64,000 bases of DNA from Moorella thermoacetica. GTDB lineage: Bacteria; Bacillota; DSM-521; Neomoorellales; Neomoorellaceae. How positions within the stretch are numbered: the stretch's first letter is position 1; each line of letters starts with the position of its first letter. Below are positions 45,575-53,980 of the stretch, piece after piece. Location of the stretch: the NCBI RefSeq assembly GCF_001267405.1, contig NZ_CP012369.1:1266001-1330000 (forward strand), in the 5' to 3' direction. The translations under genes and the position numbers were made by a program. Under the pieces are notes generated by a model. The model ran no database searches and was not told where the DNA came from. It saw nothing but the letters and a program-made list of their open reading frames with translations.

Positions 45575-46657
45575 TTACCCCGCTCTCACGCCCTTCTGCC
45601 GCCGGAGCATGTCGACAAAGGCTTCCAGGCGCGTCTGCAGGCCGGCTTCGCCGGTTTGCTCGTCCAGGTAGATGGTCATCACGGGAATGCCGGTAGCCTG
45701 CTGCACGGCCGGCATGACGGAGTGGGCGACGATCTCCGGCATGCAGGTTAGAGGGGCCAGCTGGATGACGCCGTCACATCCCCTGCGGGCAAAGGTTACC
45801 GTATCTCCTACCGACTCCCAGCCATGGCCGCCGACGAAGTGGTTTAAAAAAGGTGGAGCCGTCTTTTCCGGGTGATGTCCCGGTAGGGGCAGCAGGCCCT
45901 TGAAGAGGTTGTCATTAATCCAGCGGCTGAGGAAGAGACCACGGACTACTTCTACTCCCAAGGCCCCCAGGCGTTTCTCGATATCCAGGTTGACCAGGGG
46001 TTCCAGGACGGTATAGATCTCCCCCACAATGCCTACCCGGATCACCCGGACATCTGGTTTCAAGGGGAGGGCAGCCAGTTCACCTTTTATTTCTTTAACT
46101 ACCCGGTTTACTTCCTTACGACTGCCGGCGGCATCCAGTTCCTGCAAGGCCCGCCGGAAAACGGCATCAGCCAGCCCGGTCTGGGCTTCCCGCGGTCGCA
46201 GGCGCTGGACTTCCTGTTCCAGGGCGTCGACGGCACAGGCCTTCAGCCAGGCCATAACGACCCCGTGGACGCCATCCTGCCAGGGACGGCGGTTTAAATA
46301 CTTAATCTTATCCCAGACTTCGTTAAAATGGACGTCCGGAGGCTCAAAGACGACCATTTCATACGCACAGCCCAGGTCCCGGAGAATCTCCCTCTGCACC
46401 TGGCTGTAATAGCCGATCCGGCAGGGTCCTACCCCGCCGGCCATGACGATGGTATCGGCCCCCAGCTCTTTGGCTTCCAGGTAGTTGCCCAGGTTGACTT
46501 TCAGGGGCAGACAGGCCGATTCCGGGGCATGGCGCACTCCCAGTTCCAGGGTGCGACGGGTACAGGGGGGTGGTACTACTACCTCCAGTCCGATGCCGGT
46601 CAGGGCTGCCTTCAACACCAGCCAGAGATGGCCCATATGGGGAAAGGTTACCTTCAT
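45575..46657 (-). CDS. Acyl-CoA dehydratase activase-related protein (HgdB-like/DUF2229 group)
   Basis: A 360-residue protein with PHMGHLWLVLKAAL at the N terminus, SACLPLKVNLGNYLEA near residue 47, MAGGVGPCRIGYYSQVQ near 70, LAPLTCMPEIVAHS near 303 and VMTIYLDEQTGEAGLQTRLEAF near 325. Conserved cysteines at 48, 79 and 309 suggest a metal cluster. It resembles the C-terminal half of large clostridial activase fusions. Function unproven. ATG follows GGAGG and overlaps the upstream gene by four bases. Confidence 0.83.
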   Translation of the reverse strand: MKVTFPHMGHLWLVLKAALTGIGLEVVVPPPCTRRTLELGVRHAPESACLPLKVNLGNYLEAKELGADTIVMAGGVGPCRIGYYSQVQREILRDLGCAYEMVVFEPPDVHFNEVWDKIKYLNRRPWQDGVHGVVMAWLKACAVDALEQEVQRLRPREAQTGLADAVFRRALQELDAAGSRKEVNRVVKEIKGELAALPLKPDVRVIRVGIVGEIYTVLEPLVNLDIEKRLGALGVEVVRGLFLSRWINDNLFKGLLPLPGHHPEKTAPPFLNHFVGGHGWESVGDTVTFARRGCDGVIQLAPLTCMPEIVAHSVMPAVQQATGIPVMTIYLDEQTGEAGLQTRLEAFVDMLRRQKGVRAG

Positions 46658-47625
46658 GCCGGACGCCTCCGGGCCAGCATATCCATAAAGGCCTCCAGTC
46701 TGGTTTCCACGCCAGCCTCGCCGGTATGCTCATCCAAGGTTAATAGTAAAAAAGGCTTACCATGCCGGTGGGCATAGCGCTCGGCCAGGTCGCCCACCAG
46801 GGAATCGGGACCGCAGCCGAAGGCTGTAAGGTGAATCAAACCGGCGACTTCCTCCTGCTCCATCAGGTGCAGGGCTGCACCCATGATCTTGCGACCAAGG
46901 GTCCAGTAAAGGCGCTTGGGCAACCGGCGGCAGGCGGCTTCCCCCAGTTCAGGTGCAAAATTTTCCGGTAAGATCACCCTGCCACCAAGGCGCGTAACTT
47001 TACCGGCAATATCCATGCCCAGATAGCGATCGTGGAGCAGGTAGTTATGGCCAACCAGCCCCACCGCCAGGGGAGGCTGACCCCCGGGGGTTATGCCTTC
47101 CTTCTTCCCAGGAGAGAATTCCCTGCCTTGCTCCTGCTGCCCAGCCAGCCAATCCCGGTACCTGGCCCGGGCTATCTCCCCGGCCCGGTAAACTTCCCTC
47201 CCCCTGGAACCGATAGCCCGGGCCGTATCCCGGATGGCGGCCTTGAGGCCTTCCTCCGGCCGCCGCGACATGTCGACCGTGACGTCGATCACCGGCGGGC
47301 AGTCTTTAATAGCTGCCCGCAACATATCGGGCAGACCCATGAGTTTGGGGCAGATAAAGCTCTTTTGCTCCACGCTGACCAGCCTGGGGACAAAGAGGGC
47401 CTCCACCCGTGGCGCCAGCCAGGCGGCATGGCCGTAATAAACCTTCACCGGCAGGCAGGCTTCGGCAACGGCCAGGCTTATCCCCAGGTCCATTATCTCC
47501 CTGGTGGTGGGCGGAGAAACTACCACCTGGGCGCCCAGGGCCTGGAGGAAGGCTTCCCACCAGGGGGCGTAGTAATAATAAAAGAGGGCGCGAGGCACCC
47601 CCAATCGCCACTGCTTAACCTTCAC
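46654..47625 (-). CDS. Acyl-CoA dehydratase activase-related protein (DUF2229 group)
   Basis: A 323-residue paralogue of the next gene, with RLGVPRALFYYYYAPWWEAFL at the N terminus, AEACLPVKVYYGHA near 52, KSFICPKLMGLPDML near 87, LTAFGCGPDSLVGD near 265 and LTLDEHTGEAGVETRLEAFMD near 295. The DEHTGEAG and DEQTGEAG motifs shared by the pair mark their common origin. I take GTG at 47625 after AAGGAAG as start; ATG codons at 47634 and 47631 are alternatives. The 5' end overlaps spoVAF. Confidence 0.82.
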   Translation of the reverse strand: MKVKQWRLGVPRALFYYYYAPWWEAFLQALGAQVVVSPPTTREIMDLGISLAVAEACLPVKVYYGHAAWLAPRVEALFVPRLVSVEQKSFICPKLMGLPDMLRAAIKDCPPVIDVTVDMSRRPEEGLKAAIRDTARAIGSRGREVYRAGEIARARYRDWLAGQQEQGREFSPGKKEGITPGGQPPLAVGLVGHNYLLHDRYLGMDIAGKVTRLGGRVILPENFAPELGEAACRRLPKRLYWTLGRKIMGAALHLMEQEEVAGLIHLTAFGCGPDSLVGDLAERYAHRHGKPFLLLTLDEHTGEAGVETRLEAFMDMLARRRPA

Positions 47626-49201
47626 TACCATCATCTTCCTTTTTCTTTTCAAGTTCGGGCCAAATGCGTTTCTCCTCTTCCTTTTTCTCTTTAAGACTGC
47701 GTTTTAACGGTTTGCGGGCCGGAGCCGGATAGGGTTGCCGGTCCATATCCAGAAGATGCATTGCTTTCGACCGCAGTTTCAGTAAAGGAACCGGTGGACG
47801 GACCAGGACGTCCTTCAGGGCGCTGGCGTTAAAGGGTATCAGGGGCCACAGGTAGGGCAGGCCGAAGGACTTTGTGGTCAGCAGCAATAAAAAGATACCC
47901 ATGGTAACGGCCACAAAACCGGGCAAACGGAGCAGCCCCACGCCGATTAACAGAGCAATCCGTACCAGGGTGTTGGCCATCCCCAGTTCATAGCTCGGGG
48001 TGGCGAAGATACCCACGGCGGCAATGGCCATATAGAGAATAACCTCAGGGTTAAAGAAACCTACTGCCACTGCGATCTGGCCAATCAGAACGGCGGCAAT
48101 CAAACCCAGGGCGGTAGCCAGGGAGGTGGGGGTATGGATGGCCGCCAGGCGCATTAAATCGATGCCCAGTTCGGCAAAGAGAAACTGCCACACCAGGGGA
48201 ATGTATCCCAGCTGTTTGGGGCCGATCCAGGCCAGGTTCGGCGGGAGTAGATCGTGCTGCAAAGCGGCCAGGAGCCATACGGGAGGCAGAAATAAAGAAA
48301 GTAATACTCCGATAAAGCGTACCACGCGTAAAAAAGTGCCAATAAGGGGCGCTTGGCGAAACTCCTCGGCGTGCTGCAGGTGGTGGAAAATAGTCGCTGG
48401 CAGGATCATTACGCTGGGGGAAGTATCCACCATGACAAGTACGTGACCTTCAAAGAGATGGGCGGCAGCTACATCCGGCCGCTCGGTGTAGCGTACCCAT
48501 GGGAAGGGATTCCAGAAGCTCCCCGGGCTAATAAACTCCTCCAGCGATTTCTCCGCCATGGGCAGGCCGTCCATCTTTATGGCCTTGATTCGTTCTTTAA
48601 TTGTATCTACCAGCCGCGGGTTGGCGATATCTTGAACATAAACGACGGCCACATCAGTTTTGGAACGACTACCCACCTGAAGGATTTCCGTCCGCAGTTT
48701 GGGGTCCCGCACCCGGCGACGCAGGAGATTGACGTTAAATAACAGGGTTTCGACAAAATTGTCGCGGGAGCCGCGTACCACCCGCTCCAGGTCGGATTCC
48801 TGCGGATTGCGGACCGGGTGGTTCCGGGCATCGAGCTGGATAACCTTTTTAAAGCCATCTATAAGGATGACAATGCCCCCGGACAGGATTTTATCAACGA
48901 CTTTATGCAGATCGTCCAGGGCTTCGACCTGCAGGTAGCTAATATACTGGTTTAAGATCTTGGTATATGCGTCGGGGGTTACGTCCTCACGTTTCAGCTT
49001 GGAGAGGGAGGTAAGGATATATACCAGGACATCCTCCCGGGCCATACCATTAATATAAAACATAGTAGCCCGGCGCCCGGCAATGGTTATATCCCGCCTG
49101 ATAACGTCAAAACTCTGCCCAACGCCCAGTTCCTTCATAATCCAGTTATTGTTAACATCTAAATTGGGATCAACTTTTACAATGTCGCCGGAAATGGTCA
49201 T
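47615..49201 (-). CDS. spoVAF: Stage V sporulation protein AF (GerA-family membrane protein)
   Basis: A 528-residue GerA-type protein. The N-terminal soluble domain has FYINGMAREDVLVYILTSL near residue 48 and SRSKTDVAVVYVQDIANP near 178; FEGHVLVMVDTSPSVMILP near 253 precedes about five membrane helices (290-450). It ends in a highly charged Lys/Glu tail. The family forms nutrient germination complexes in the spore inner membrane; SpoVAF pairs with SpoVA. ATG follows TTAAGGGGATGAAG, 20 bases after spoVAE. Confidence 0.93.
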   Translation of the reverse strand: MTISGDIVKVDPNLDVNNNWIMKELGVGQSFDVIRRDITIAGRRATMFYINGMAREDVLVYILTSLSKLKREDVTPDAYTKILNQYISYLQVEALDDLHKVVDKILSGGIVILIDGFKKVIQLDARNHPVRNPQESDLERVVRGSRDNFVETLLFNVNLLRRRVRDPKLRTEILQVGSRSKTDVAVVYVQDIANPRLVDTIKERIKAIKMDGLPMAEKSLEEFISPGSFWNPFPWVRYTERPDVAAAHLFEGHVLVMVDTSPSVMILPATIFHHLQHAEEFRQAPLIGTFLRVVRFIGVLLSLFLPPVWLLAALQHDLLPPNLAWIGPKQLGYIPLVWQFLFAELGIDLMRLAAIHTPTSLATALGLIAAVLIGQIAVAVGFFNPEVILYMAIAAVGIFATPSYELGMANTLVRIALLIGVGLLRLPGFVAVTMGIFLLLLTTKSFGLPYLWPLIPFNASALKDVLVRPPVPLLKLRSKAMHLLDMDRQPYPAPARKPLKRSLKEKKEEEKRIWPELEKKKEDDGSEG

Positions 49202-49221
49202 TACTTCATCCCCTTAACTTC

Positions 49222-49578
49222 TTAACCGCGCGGGTTGAATATTATGGCCATGACATAATCAAAGATGACAGCCGCGGCAATACCCACCGCCCCTGCCGTG
49301 ACGCCACCGCTGAAGGCGCCGATCAGGCCCTTGGCCTGGACGGCCTCCAGGGTGCCCTGGGCGAGATTATGACCGAAACCGCTAATGGGAATGGTAGCCC
49401 CGGCTCCCCCGATCTTCACCAGGGGCCTGTAAAACCCCAGGGCGCTTAAGATAGCGCCGCCGGTAACGAAACCGACCAGGATATGGGCCGGCGTCACTTT
49501 GTAGGGTGTCAGGTCCATAATTAGCTGCCCCACTAGGCAGATCAGGCCGCCCATAATAAAGGCCATCACGATACTCAT
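49222..49578 (-). CDS. spoVAE: Stage V sporulation protein AE
   Basis: A 118-residue membrane protein with three hydrophobic segments, the core VTPAHILVGFVTGGAILSALG near residue 28 and GGAGATIPISGFGHNLAQG near 57. It forms part of the SpoVA channel moving Ca-dipicolinate. ATG at 49578 follows GGAGGAG; the upstream open frame runs through the repeat and is not used. The repeat separates it from spoVAD. Confidence 0.93.
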   Translation of the reverse strand: MSIVMAFIMGGLICLVGQLIMDLTPYKVTPAHILVGFVTGGAILSALGFYRPLVKIGGAGATIPISGFGHNLAQGTLEAVQAKGLIGAFSGGVTAGAVGIAAAVIFDYVMAIIFNPRG

Positions 49579-49645
49579 TGGATCCCGCTCCTCCAAAGAT
49601 AGGCTTCTGGTAAAAATGGATGCCAATGCCATCCGGCTTGGGATC

Positions 49646-49872
49646 TGGAGGGTACAGCCCGGCCTCCGGTGGTTCTCGGCTAGCAAACTTAGCGCTCAGC
49701 CTTGCGCGTCTGGGGTGGCTCGACTTTATCTCTTTACTCTTTCATAACGGGGCGTGGTACTTCTCGTTCCTGGAGCCACTTTGCAATCCCCATCCCGTTC
49801 ACCGCCGCCTCACTCCGGCTTCACGTAAGTATCTAACGCCTCGAACCAGTCGCTCTCTGCCTGTACCCTCCA
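49646..49872. repeat. Dispersed repeat, copy 2 (227 bp), inside the spoVA operon
   Basis: Inverted copy of the element at 28427-28659, again bounded by TGGAGGGTACAG and CTGTACCCTCCA. It occupies most of the 301-base gap between spoVAD and spoVAE, ending eight bases from the spoVAD stop codon. Both copies also share GGCTGAGG outside one end; at this copy those bases contain the spoVAD TGA stop. Apart from the repeat the gap holds only the spoVAE ribosome site. Confidence 0.8.
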
Positions 49873-49879
49873 GCCCTCC

Positions 49880-50893
49880 TCAGCCTTCGATAACCACCCC
49901 GTGGCCGATACCGGGGATGGACTCGCCCTGCTGGGTTGCCGTAGTGCTTAAGAGCGCCCCGGTGCCAACCCCCAGGATACGCTTGTAGCGGCCTTCATTT
50001 AGTTTACCCATCAGGTGGCCGGCAAAAACCACTGCCGAGCAGGCGCAGCCGCTGCCGCCAGCGTGGGTATCCTGGCGTTCATGGTCATAGATCAGGATGC
50101 CGCAATCACTATAGTTTTTGGAGACATCATATTTCTTTTCTCCCAGGAGTTTGGTAGCAATTTCATGACCCACCCGGCCCAGGTCACCGGTAATAATCAG
50201 GTCATAATCAATTGGGCCGCGGCCGGTATCCTGGAAGTGGCGGACAATGGTATCGACGGCCGCCGGGGCCATGGCAGAACCCATATCGTTGGGATCCTTG
50301 ATCCCCACATCCAGCACCCGGCCGATGGTGGCGTGGGTGATGCGGGGCCCATTACCCACCGGAGCCATCAAAACTGCACCGGCCCCGGTAACGGTCCACT
50401 GGGCTGTCGGTGGCCGCTGTATTCCCTGCTCGGTGGGAAAACGGTACTGGCGCTCGGCAGTATCGTAATGGCTGCTGCAGGCGGCCACTACATGGTGGGC
50501 AAAACCACCGTCGATGAGCATGGCTGCCAGGGCCATGCCCTCATACATGGTGGAGCAGGCCCCGTACAGGCCCAGGAAGGGTATCCCCAGGCTCCTGGCT
50601 GCGTAATTGGCAGAAATGGTCTGGTTCAATAGGTCGCCGGCCAGGAGAAAATCGATATCCTGGGGTTTAAGCTGGGCCTTAGCAATAACCATTTTCACGG
50701 CTTCTTCCAGCATTTTGCGCTCGGCCTTTTCCCAGGTTTCCTCACCGAAGTAGCTGTCATCAATGACCATATCAAAGGTATCTCCCAGGGGACCCTCCCC
50801 CTCCTTGGGGCCGACAACCGACGCCGTAGCTACTATCACCGGTGGGTTGGCAAACTGCAGGGTATGTTGCCCCACCCTCTTCGGCGCACTCAA
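49880..50893 (-). CDS. spoVAD: Stage V sporulation protein AD
   Basis: A 337-residue soluble thiolase-fold protein that binds dipicolinic acid in the SpoVA system. It has QTISANYAARSLGIPFLGLYG near residue 90, the ACSTMYEGMALA block near 111, GAGAVLMAP near 170, ITGDLGRVGHE near 232 and the C-terminal QGESIPGIGHGVVIEG, matching the natural family end. The start is TTG after GGGGGTGG. It is 15 bases after spoVAC. Confidence 0.95.
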   Translation of the reverse strand: MSAPKRVGQHTLQFANPPVIVATASVVGPKEGEGPLGDTFDMVIDDSYFGEETWEKAERKMLEEAVKMVIAKAQLKPQDIDFLLAGDLLNQTISANYAARSLGIPFLGLYGACSTMYEGMALAAMLIDGGFAHHVVAACSSHYDTAERQYRFPTEQGIQRPPTAQWTVTGAGAVLMAPVGNGPRITHATIGRVLDVGIKDPNDMGSAMAPAAVDTIVRHFQDTGRGPIDYDLIITGDLGRVGHEIATKLLGEKKYDVSKNYSDCGILIYDHERQDTHAGGSGCACSAVVFAGHLMGKLNEGRYKRILGVGTGALLSTTATQQGESIPGIGHGVVIEG

Positions 50894-50908
50894 AGTATTC
50901 CACCCCCG

Positions 50909-51421
50909 TCAGGTCAAAAAGTAAGCAATTAAACCGATTAAGACTGAAACGATAAAACCATACACTAGGACCGGGCCGGCGATGGTGAACATCCTGGCGG
51001 CTACTCCAAAGACGAAACCCTCCCGCTTATACTCCATAGCCGGGGCCACAATGGAGTTGGCGAAACCGGTAATGGGAATAATCGAACCGGCGCCGGCGAT
51101 TTTACCGATCTCATCGTAAACCCCCAGGCCAGTCAAAAAAGCTCCCAAAAAAACCATTATTATGACCGTTGCTGAAGCGGCATCCCGGGGGTTTAAACCG
51201 GCGGAGGAAAAGGCAAGGGTAATAATCTGCGCCAGGGCCGAGATAAGCCCCCCCACCCAAAAGGCGTTCAGGGCGTTGACCAGGACATTGTGTTTCGGCT
51301 TGACACTATCAGCCAGCCGCTGGTAGGCCTGCTGGTCGTATGTTTGCTTTTGCTGCATCACCTGTTCTGCCAGGGTCAGGGGTTTTTTCGGCGGCCCCGG
51401 CTGTTTGGTGCTGTCAGCCAT
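50909..51421 (-). CDS. spoVAC: Stage V sporulation protein AC
   Basis: A 170-residue membrane protein; Bacillus SpoVAC acts as a mechanosensitive channel for dipicolinate. A polar N terminus (about 50 residues) is followed by GLISALAQIITLAFSSAGL near 60, GVYDEIGKIAGAGSIIPITGFANSI near 100 and a final pair of membrane helices. ATG at 51421 follows GAGGTGAAGG. spoVAA and spoVAB are absent, as in many Clostridia. Confidence 0.94.
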   Translation of the reverse strand: MADSTKQPGPPKKPLTLAEQVMQQKQTYDQQAYQRLADSVKPKHNVLVNALNAFWVGGLISALAQIITLAFSSAGLNPRDAASATVIIMVFLGAFLTGLGVYDEIGKIAGAGSIIPITGFANSIVAPAMEYKREGFVFGVAARMFTIAGPVLVYGFIVSVLIGLIAYFLT

Positions 51422-51450
51422 TACCTTCACCTCGATTTTATCGTTCTGCT

Positions 51451-51482
51451 ATATTATCGACCGGCGTCAGGCCTCTTTATAC
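51451..51482 (-). promoter_or_regulatory. Possible forespore (sigma-G/F-like) promoter for spoVAC
   Basis: Minus-strand GTATA (51482-51478) lies about 17 bases from GATAATATA (near 51460-51452), resembling forespore sigma factor promoters. Matches are partial. Confidence 0.3.
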
Positions 51483-51527
51483 ACTAAAAGCCAGTTTGCT
51501 GGTTAATTATACCAGCAAACTGGCTTT
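51482..51527 (-). terminator. Intrinsic terminator between UPF0210 gene and spoVAC
   Basis: Perfect 17-bp inverted repeat (51487-51503 with 51511-51527), loop of seven bases, followed on the minus strand by TAGTG. The stem itself ends in TTT. It isolates spoVA from the genes upstream. Confidence 0.75.
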
Positions 51528-51559
51528 ATTGAAATTTGAACTGGTGTCAATTTTAACCT

Positions 51560-52933
51560 TCAATTTCCCAGAGCCTGCAGGGGTGCCGGGATGCGGCCGC
51601 CGCGGCGCACCAGGGCCGCCGGACTATAGGTGTTGACCTCCATCACCGGCGCCCGGCCTAGGAGACCGCCAAATTCAACCGTCTCGCCTGGCTTTTTCCC
51701 GGGTGCGGGAATGACCCGGACGGCTGTAGTTTTATTATTAATCATGCCGATGGCCGCCTCATCGGCGATAATGGCGGCTATGACCTCCGCCGGGGTATCT
51801 CCGGGGACGGCGAACATATCCAGGCCCACCGAGCAGACGGCAGTCATGGCTTCCAGCTTCTCAAGGCTTAGAGCACCGCTCTCCACGGCCCGGATCATGC
51901 CGTTATCTTCGCTCACCGGGATAAAGGCGCCGCTCAGGCCCCCCACATAAGAAGAAGCCATGGCGCCGCCCTTTTTGACGGCATCGTTGAGTAAAGCTAG
52001 GGCAGCCGTAGTGCCGTGGGCGCCGCAGCGTTCCAGGCCGATAGCTTCCAGAATCTCGGCCACGCTGTCGCCCTGGGCGTTGGTGGGAGCCAGGGAGAGG
52101 TCGACAATGCCGAAGGGTACTCCCAGGCGCTTTGAAACCTCCCGCCCCACCAATTCCCCCATGCGGGTCACCTTGAAGGCCGTATTCTTGATAATCGTCG
52201 CCAGCTGGCCCAGGTCGGCCTCGGGGTACTGGCGGATTGCCGCCAGCACAGCCCCCGGACCGCTGATGCCGACGTTAATTACGCATTCCGGTTCTCCGGG
52301 ACCATGGAAGGCCCCGGCCATAAAAGGATTATCTTCGGGGGCGTTACAAAAAGTAACCAGCTTGGCGCAGCCCAGACCCCCACGGGAGGCTGTCAGGCGG
52401 GCCGTCTCTTTAATCAGGTGCCCCAGCCAGGTAATGGCGTCCATATTCATCCCGGCTTTAGTCGTCGCTACATTGACGGAAGCACAGACACGTTCAGTTG
52501 TGGCCAGGGCTTCCGGCAGGGAGTTAAAGAGGGCCCGGTCGCCGTGGGTGAAACCCTTATGTACCAGGGCGCTGAAGCCGCCGATAAAGTTTACGCCGAC
52601 TGCTTCCGCCGCCCGGTCCAGGGCCCGGGCCAGGGGGGTGAGGTCATCCTCTCCCGAAGGTTCACCTACCTGGGCAATTGGTGTAACGGCGATGCGTTTA
52701 TTAACGATGGGGATGCCATAGGTGGCCGCCACTTCTTCTCCCACGGCTACCAGGTCCGATGCCAGTCTGGTGATTTTATCATAGACGCGACGGCAGGTCT
52801 CCTCCAGGCTGGCAGTAGCGCAGTCCCGCAAGCTGATGCCCATGGTAATAGTCCGGATATCAAGATTTTCTACCTGGATCATGCGAATGGTTTCTAGAAT
52901 TTCTTCCGGTGTAAAGGAAAACAGGCTTGGCAT
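51560..52933 (-). CDS. UPF0210 (PFL/DUF711 family) protein
   Basis: A 457-residue cytoplasmic protein of unknown biochemical role. Family features include [20 protein letters not shown] near the N terminus, [15 protein letters not shown] near 112, [16 protein letters not shown] near 215, and GCAHGTTAA-like [20 protein letters not shown] near 305. ATG follows GGAGGAAAAACG. It is paired with the ACT protein upstream, an association conserved across Firmicutes and archaea. Confidence 0.93.
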   Translation of the reverse strand: MPSLFSFTPEEILETIRMIQVENLDIRTITMGISLRDCATASLEETCRRVYDKITRLASDLVAVGEEVAATYGIPIVNKRIAVTPIAQVGEPSGEDDLTPLARALDRAAEAVGVNFIGGFSALVHKGFTHGDRALFNSLPEALATTERVCASVNVATTKAGMNMDAITWLGHLIKETARLTASRGGLGCAKLVTFCNAPEDNPFMAGAFHGPGEPECVINVGISGPGAVLAAIRQYPEADLGQLATIIKNTAFKVTRMGELVGREVSKRLGVPFGIVDLSLAPTNAQGDSVAEILEAIGLERCGAHGTTAALALLNDAVKKGGAMASSYVGGLSGAFIPVSEDNGMIRAVESGALSLEKLEAMTAVCSVGLDMFAVPGDTPAEVIAAIIADEAAIGMINNKTTAVRVIPAPGKKPGETVEFGGLLGRAPVMEVNTYSPAALVRRGGRIPAPLQALGN

Positions 52934-52953
52934 CGTTTTTCCTCCGAATATGG

Positions 52954-53235
52954 TTAGATGCGGTGCATGAACTTAAAGACGTCGGCCCGCTGGATGGTGA
53001 CCTGGACCCCCAGGTTCTTCCCTTTTTCCTTTAGTTGTCCCTGGAGTTCGTTAAAAGCAAGGTTTTTTTCTTTTAAGTCTACAATCATAATCATGGTGAA
53101 AAATTCCTGTAAGATAGTCTGGCTGATGTCCAGGATATTTACATTGGCCTCCGCCAGGACGGCGGTAATACCGGCCAGGATGCCTACGTGATCGCGCCCC
53201 AGCACAGTTATGATCGCCCGTTCATCGTTAATCAT
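52954..53235 (-). CDS. ACT domain protein (UPF0237 family)
   Basis: A 93-residue stand-alone ACT protein. [22 protein letters not shown] near residue 8 is the ligand-binding turn, followed by [22 protein letters not shown]. It presumably binds a small molecule, likely an amino acid, and regulates its UPF0210 neighbour; that is inference. ATG follows AAGGTGGGG, and the gene lies 20 bases before UPF0210. Confidence 0.92.
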   Translation of the reverse strand: MINDERAIITVLGRDHVGILAGITAVLAEANVNILDISQTILQEFFTMIMIVDLKEKNLAFNELQGQLKEKGKNLGVQVTIQRADVFKFMHRI

Positions 53236-53256
53236 GTTTCCCCACCTTTAACCTTT

Positions 53257-53937
53257 CTAGCCTTTTTGCCGTTCTTCCAGTACCATCTCTACTTCGACCC
53301 TGTCTTCCGCCAGCCAGCCCCGGGTGAACAGCGCCAGGCCGCGGAAGAAATCTGTACGGGCGGCCCGCTGGATATCGGCGGTCAGGGCCGGCACCCACTG
53401 CTCCAGGTGTTCCTCTAAAAAGCGCCCCTGTCCGGCGAGGAAACGGTCGGCATCCCCGCCGGACTGAATGCTGGCGGCTGCTTCCCGACAGAGCCGGGCC
53501 ATAAACTCCAGCTCCAGTCCCAGGTGGTCGTCTGGCTCCTGGTTCTTCTTTCTACTCTCCAGGCCAAACGAACGGTAAAACTCCCTCACAGCCAGGGTTT
53601 CCTCGCCGAAGAGGAGGTGTTCCTTGGAGCGGTAAACCGACTCCCAGGGCGGCGCTTCCAAATGGCCCGGGCCGACAAAGAGGCGGTTATAGTCTCCCTG
53701 GAGTTCCTGCCGGTAAGCCTCCAGGTCCTGCCGGCGGGCTTCCAGTTCAGCCTGCATCTGCCGGCACCCAGTGATCAGGTCTTCATTCTGGCTGCTGGCT
53801 GCTAATTCGACCAGAAATTCTTCCCCGACCAGGGCTGCCAGCAAATCCCGGGCCGGCCCCTCCTGGTAAATTCTGGCAAGGAAACTATAAACCAGCTCCC
53901 GCCCCTGGTGCCATTCTGCTAATAATTCCTTTTCCAT
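53257..53937 (-). CDS. TorD/DmsD-family molybdoenzyme chaperone
   Basis: A 226-residue all-helical protein of the TorD group, which guards molybdoenzyme precursors during cofactor insertion and Tat export. It has DYNRLFVGPGHLEAPPWESVY near residue 85 and the family motif EPDDHLGLELEFMARL near 137. ATG follows AAAGGAGATATT. Its location near two molybdopterin enzymes fits; DmsA with its Tat signal is the likeliest client. Confidence 0.9.
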   Translation of the reverse strand: MEKELLAEWHQGRELVYSFLARIYQEGPARDLLAALVGEEFLVELAASSQNEDLITGCRQMQAELEARRQDLEAYRQELQGDYNRLFVGPGHLEAPPWESVYRSKEHLLFGEETLAVREFYRSFGLESRKKNQEPDDHLGLELEFMARLCREAAASIQSGGDADRFLAGQGRFLEEHLEQWVPALTADIQRAARTDFFRGLALFTRGWLAEDRVEVEMVLEERQKG

Positions 53938-53980
53938 AATATCTCCTTTCCGGAAATGTAGATATCCCTGCCAGCCTACT

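Noticed and set aside
49620-49988. Plus-strand frame through repeat copy 2 with a counterpart in copy 1 (shared NGAWYFSFL segment)
   Set aside because: Differences between the copies are mostly non-synonymous and the end indels break the frame; kept as part of the repeat instead of a gene.
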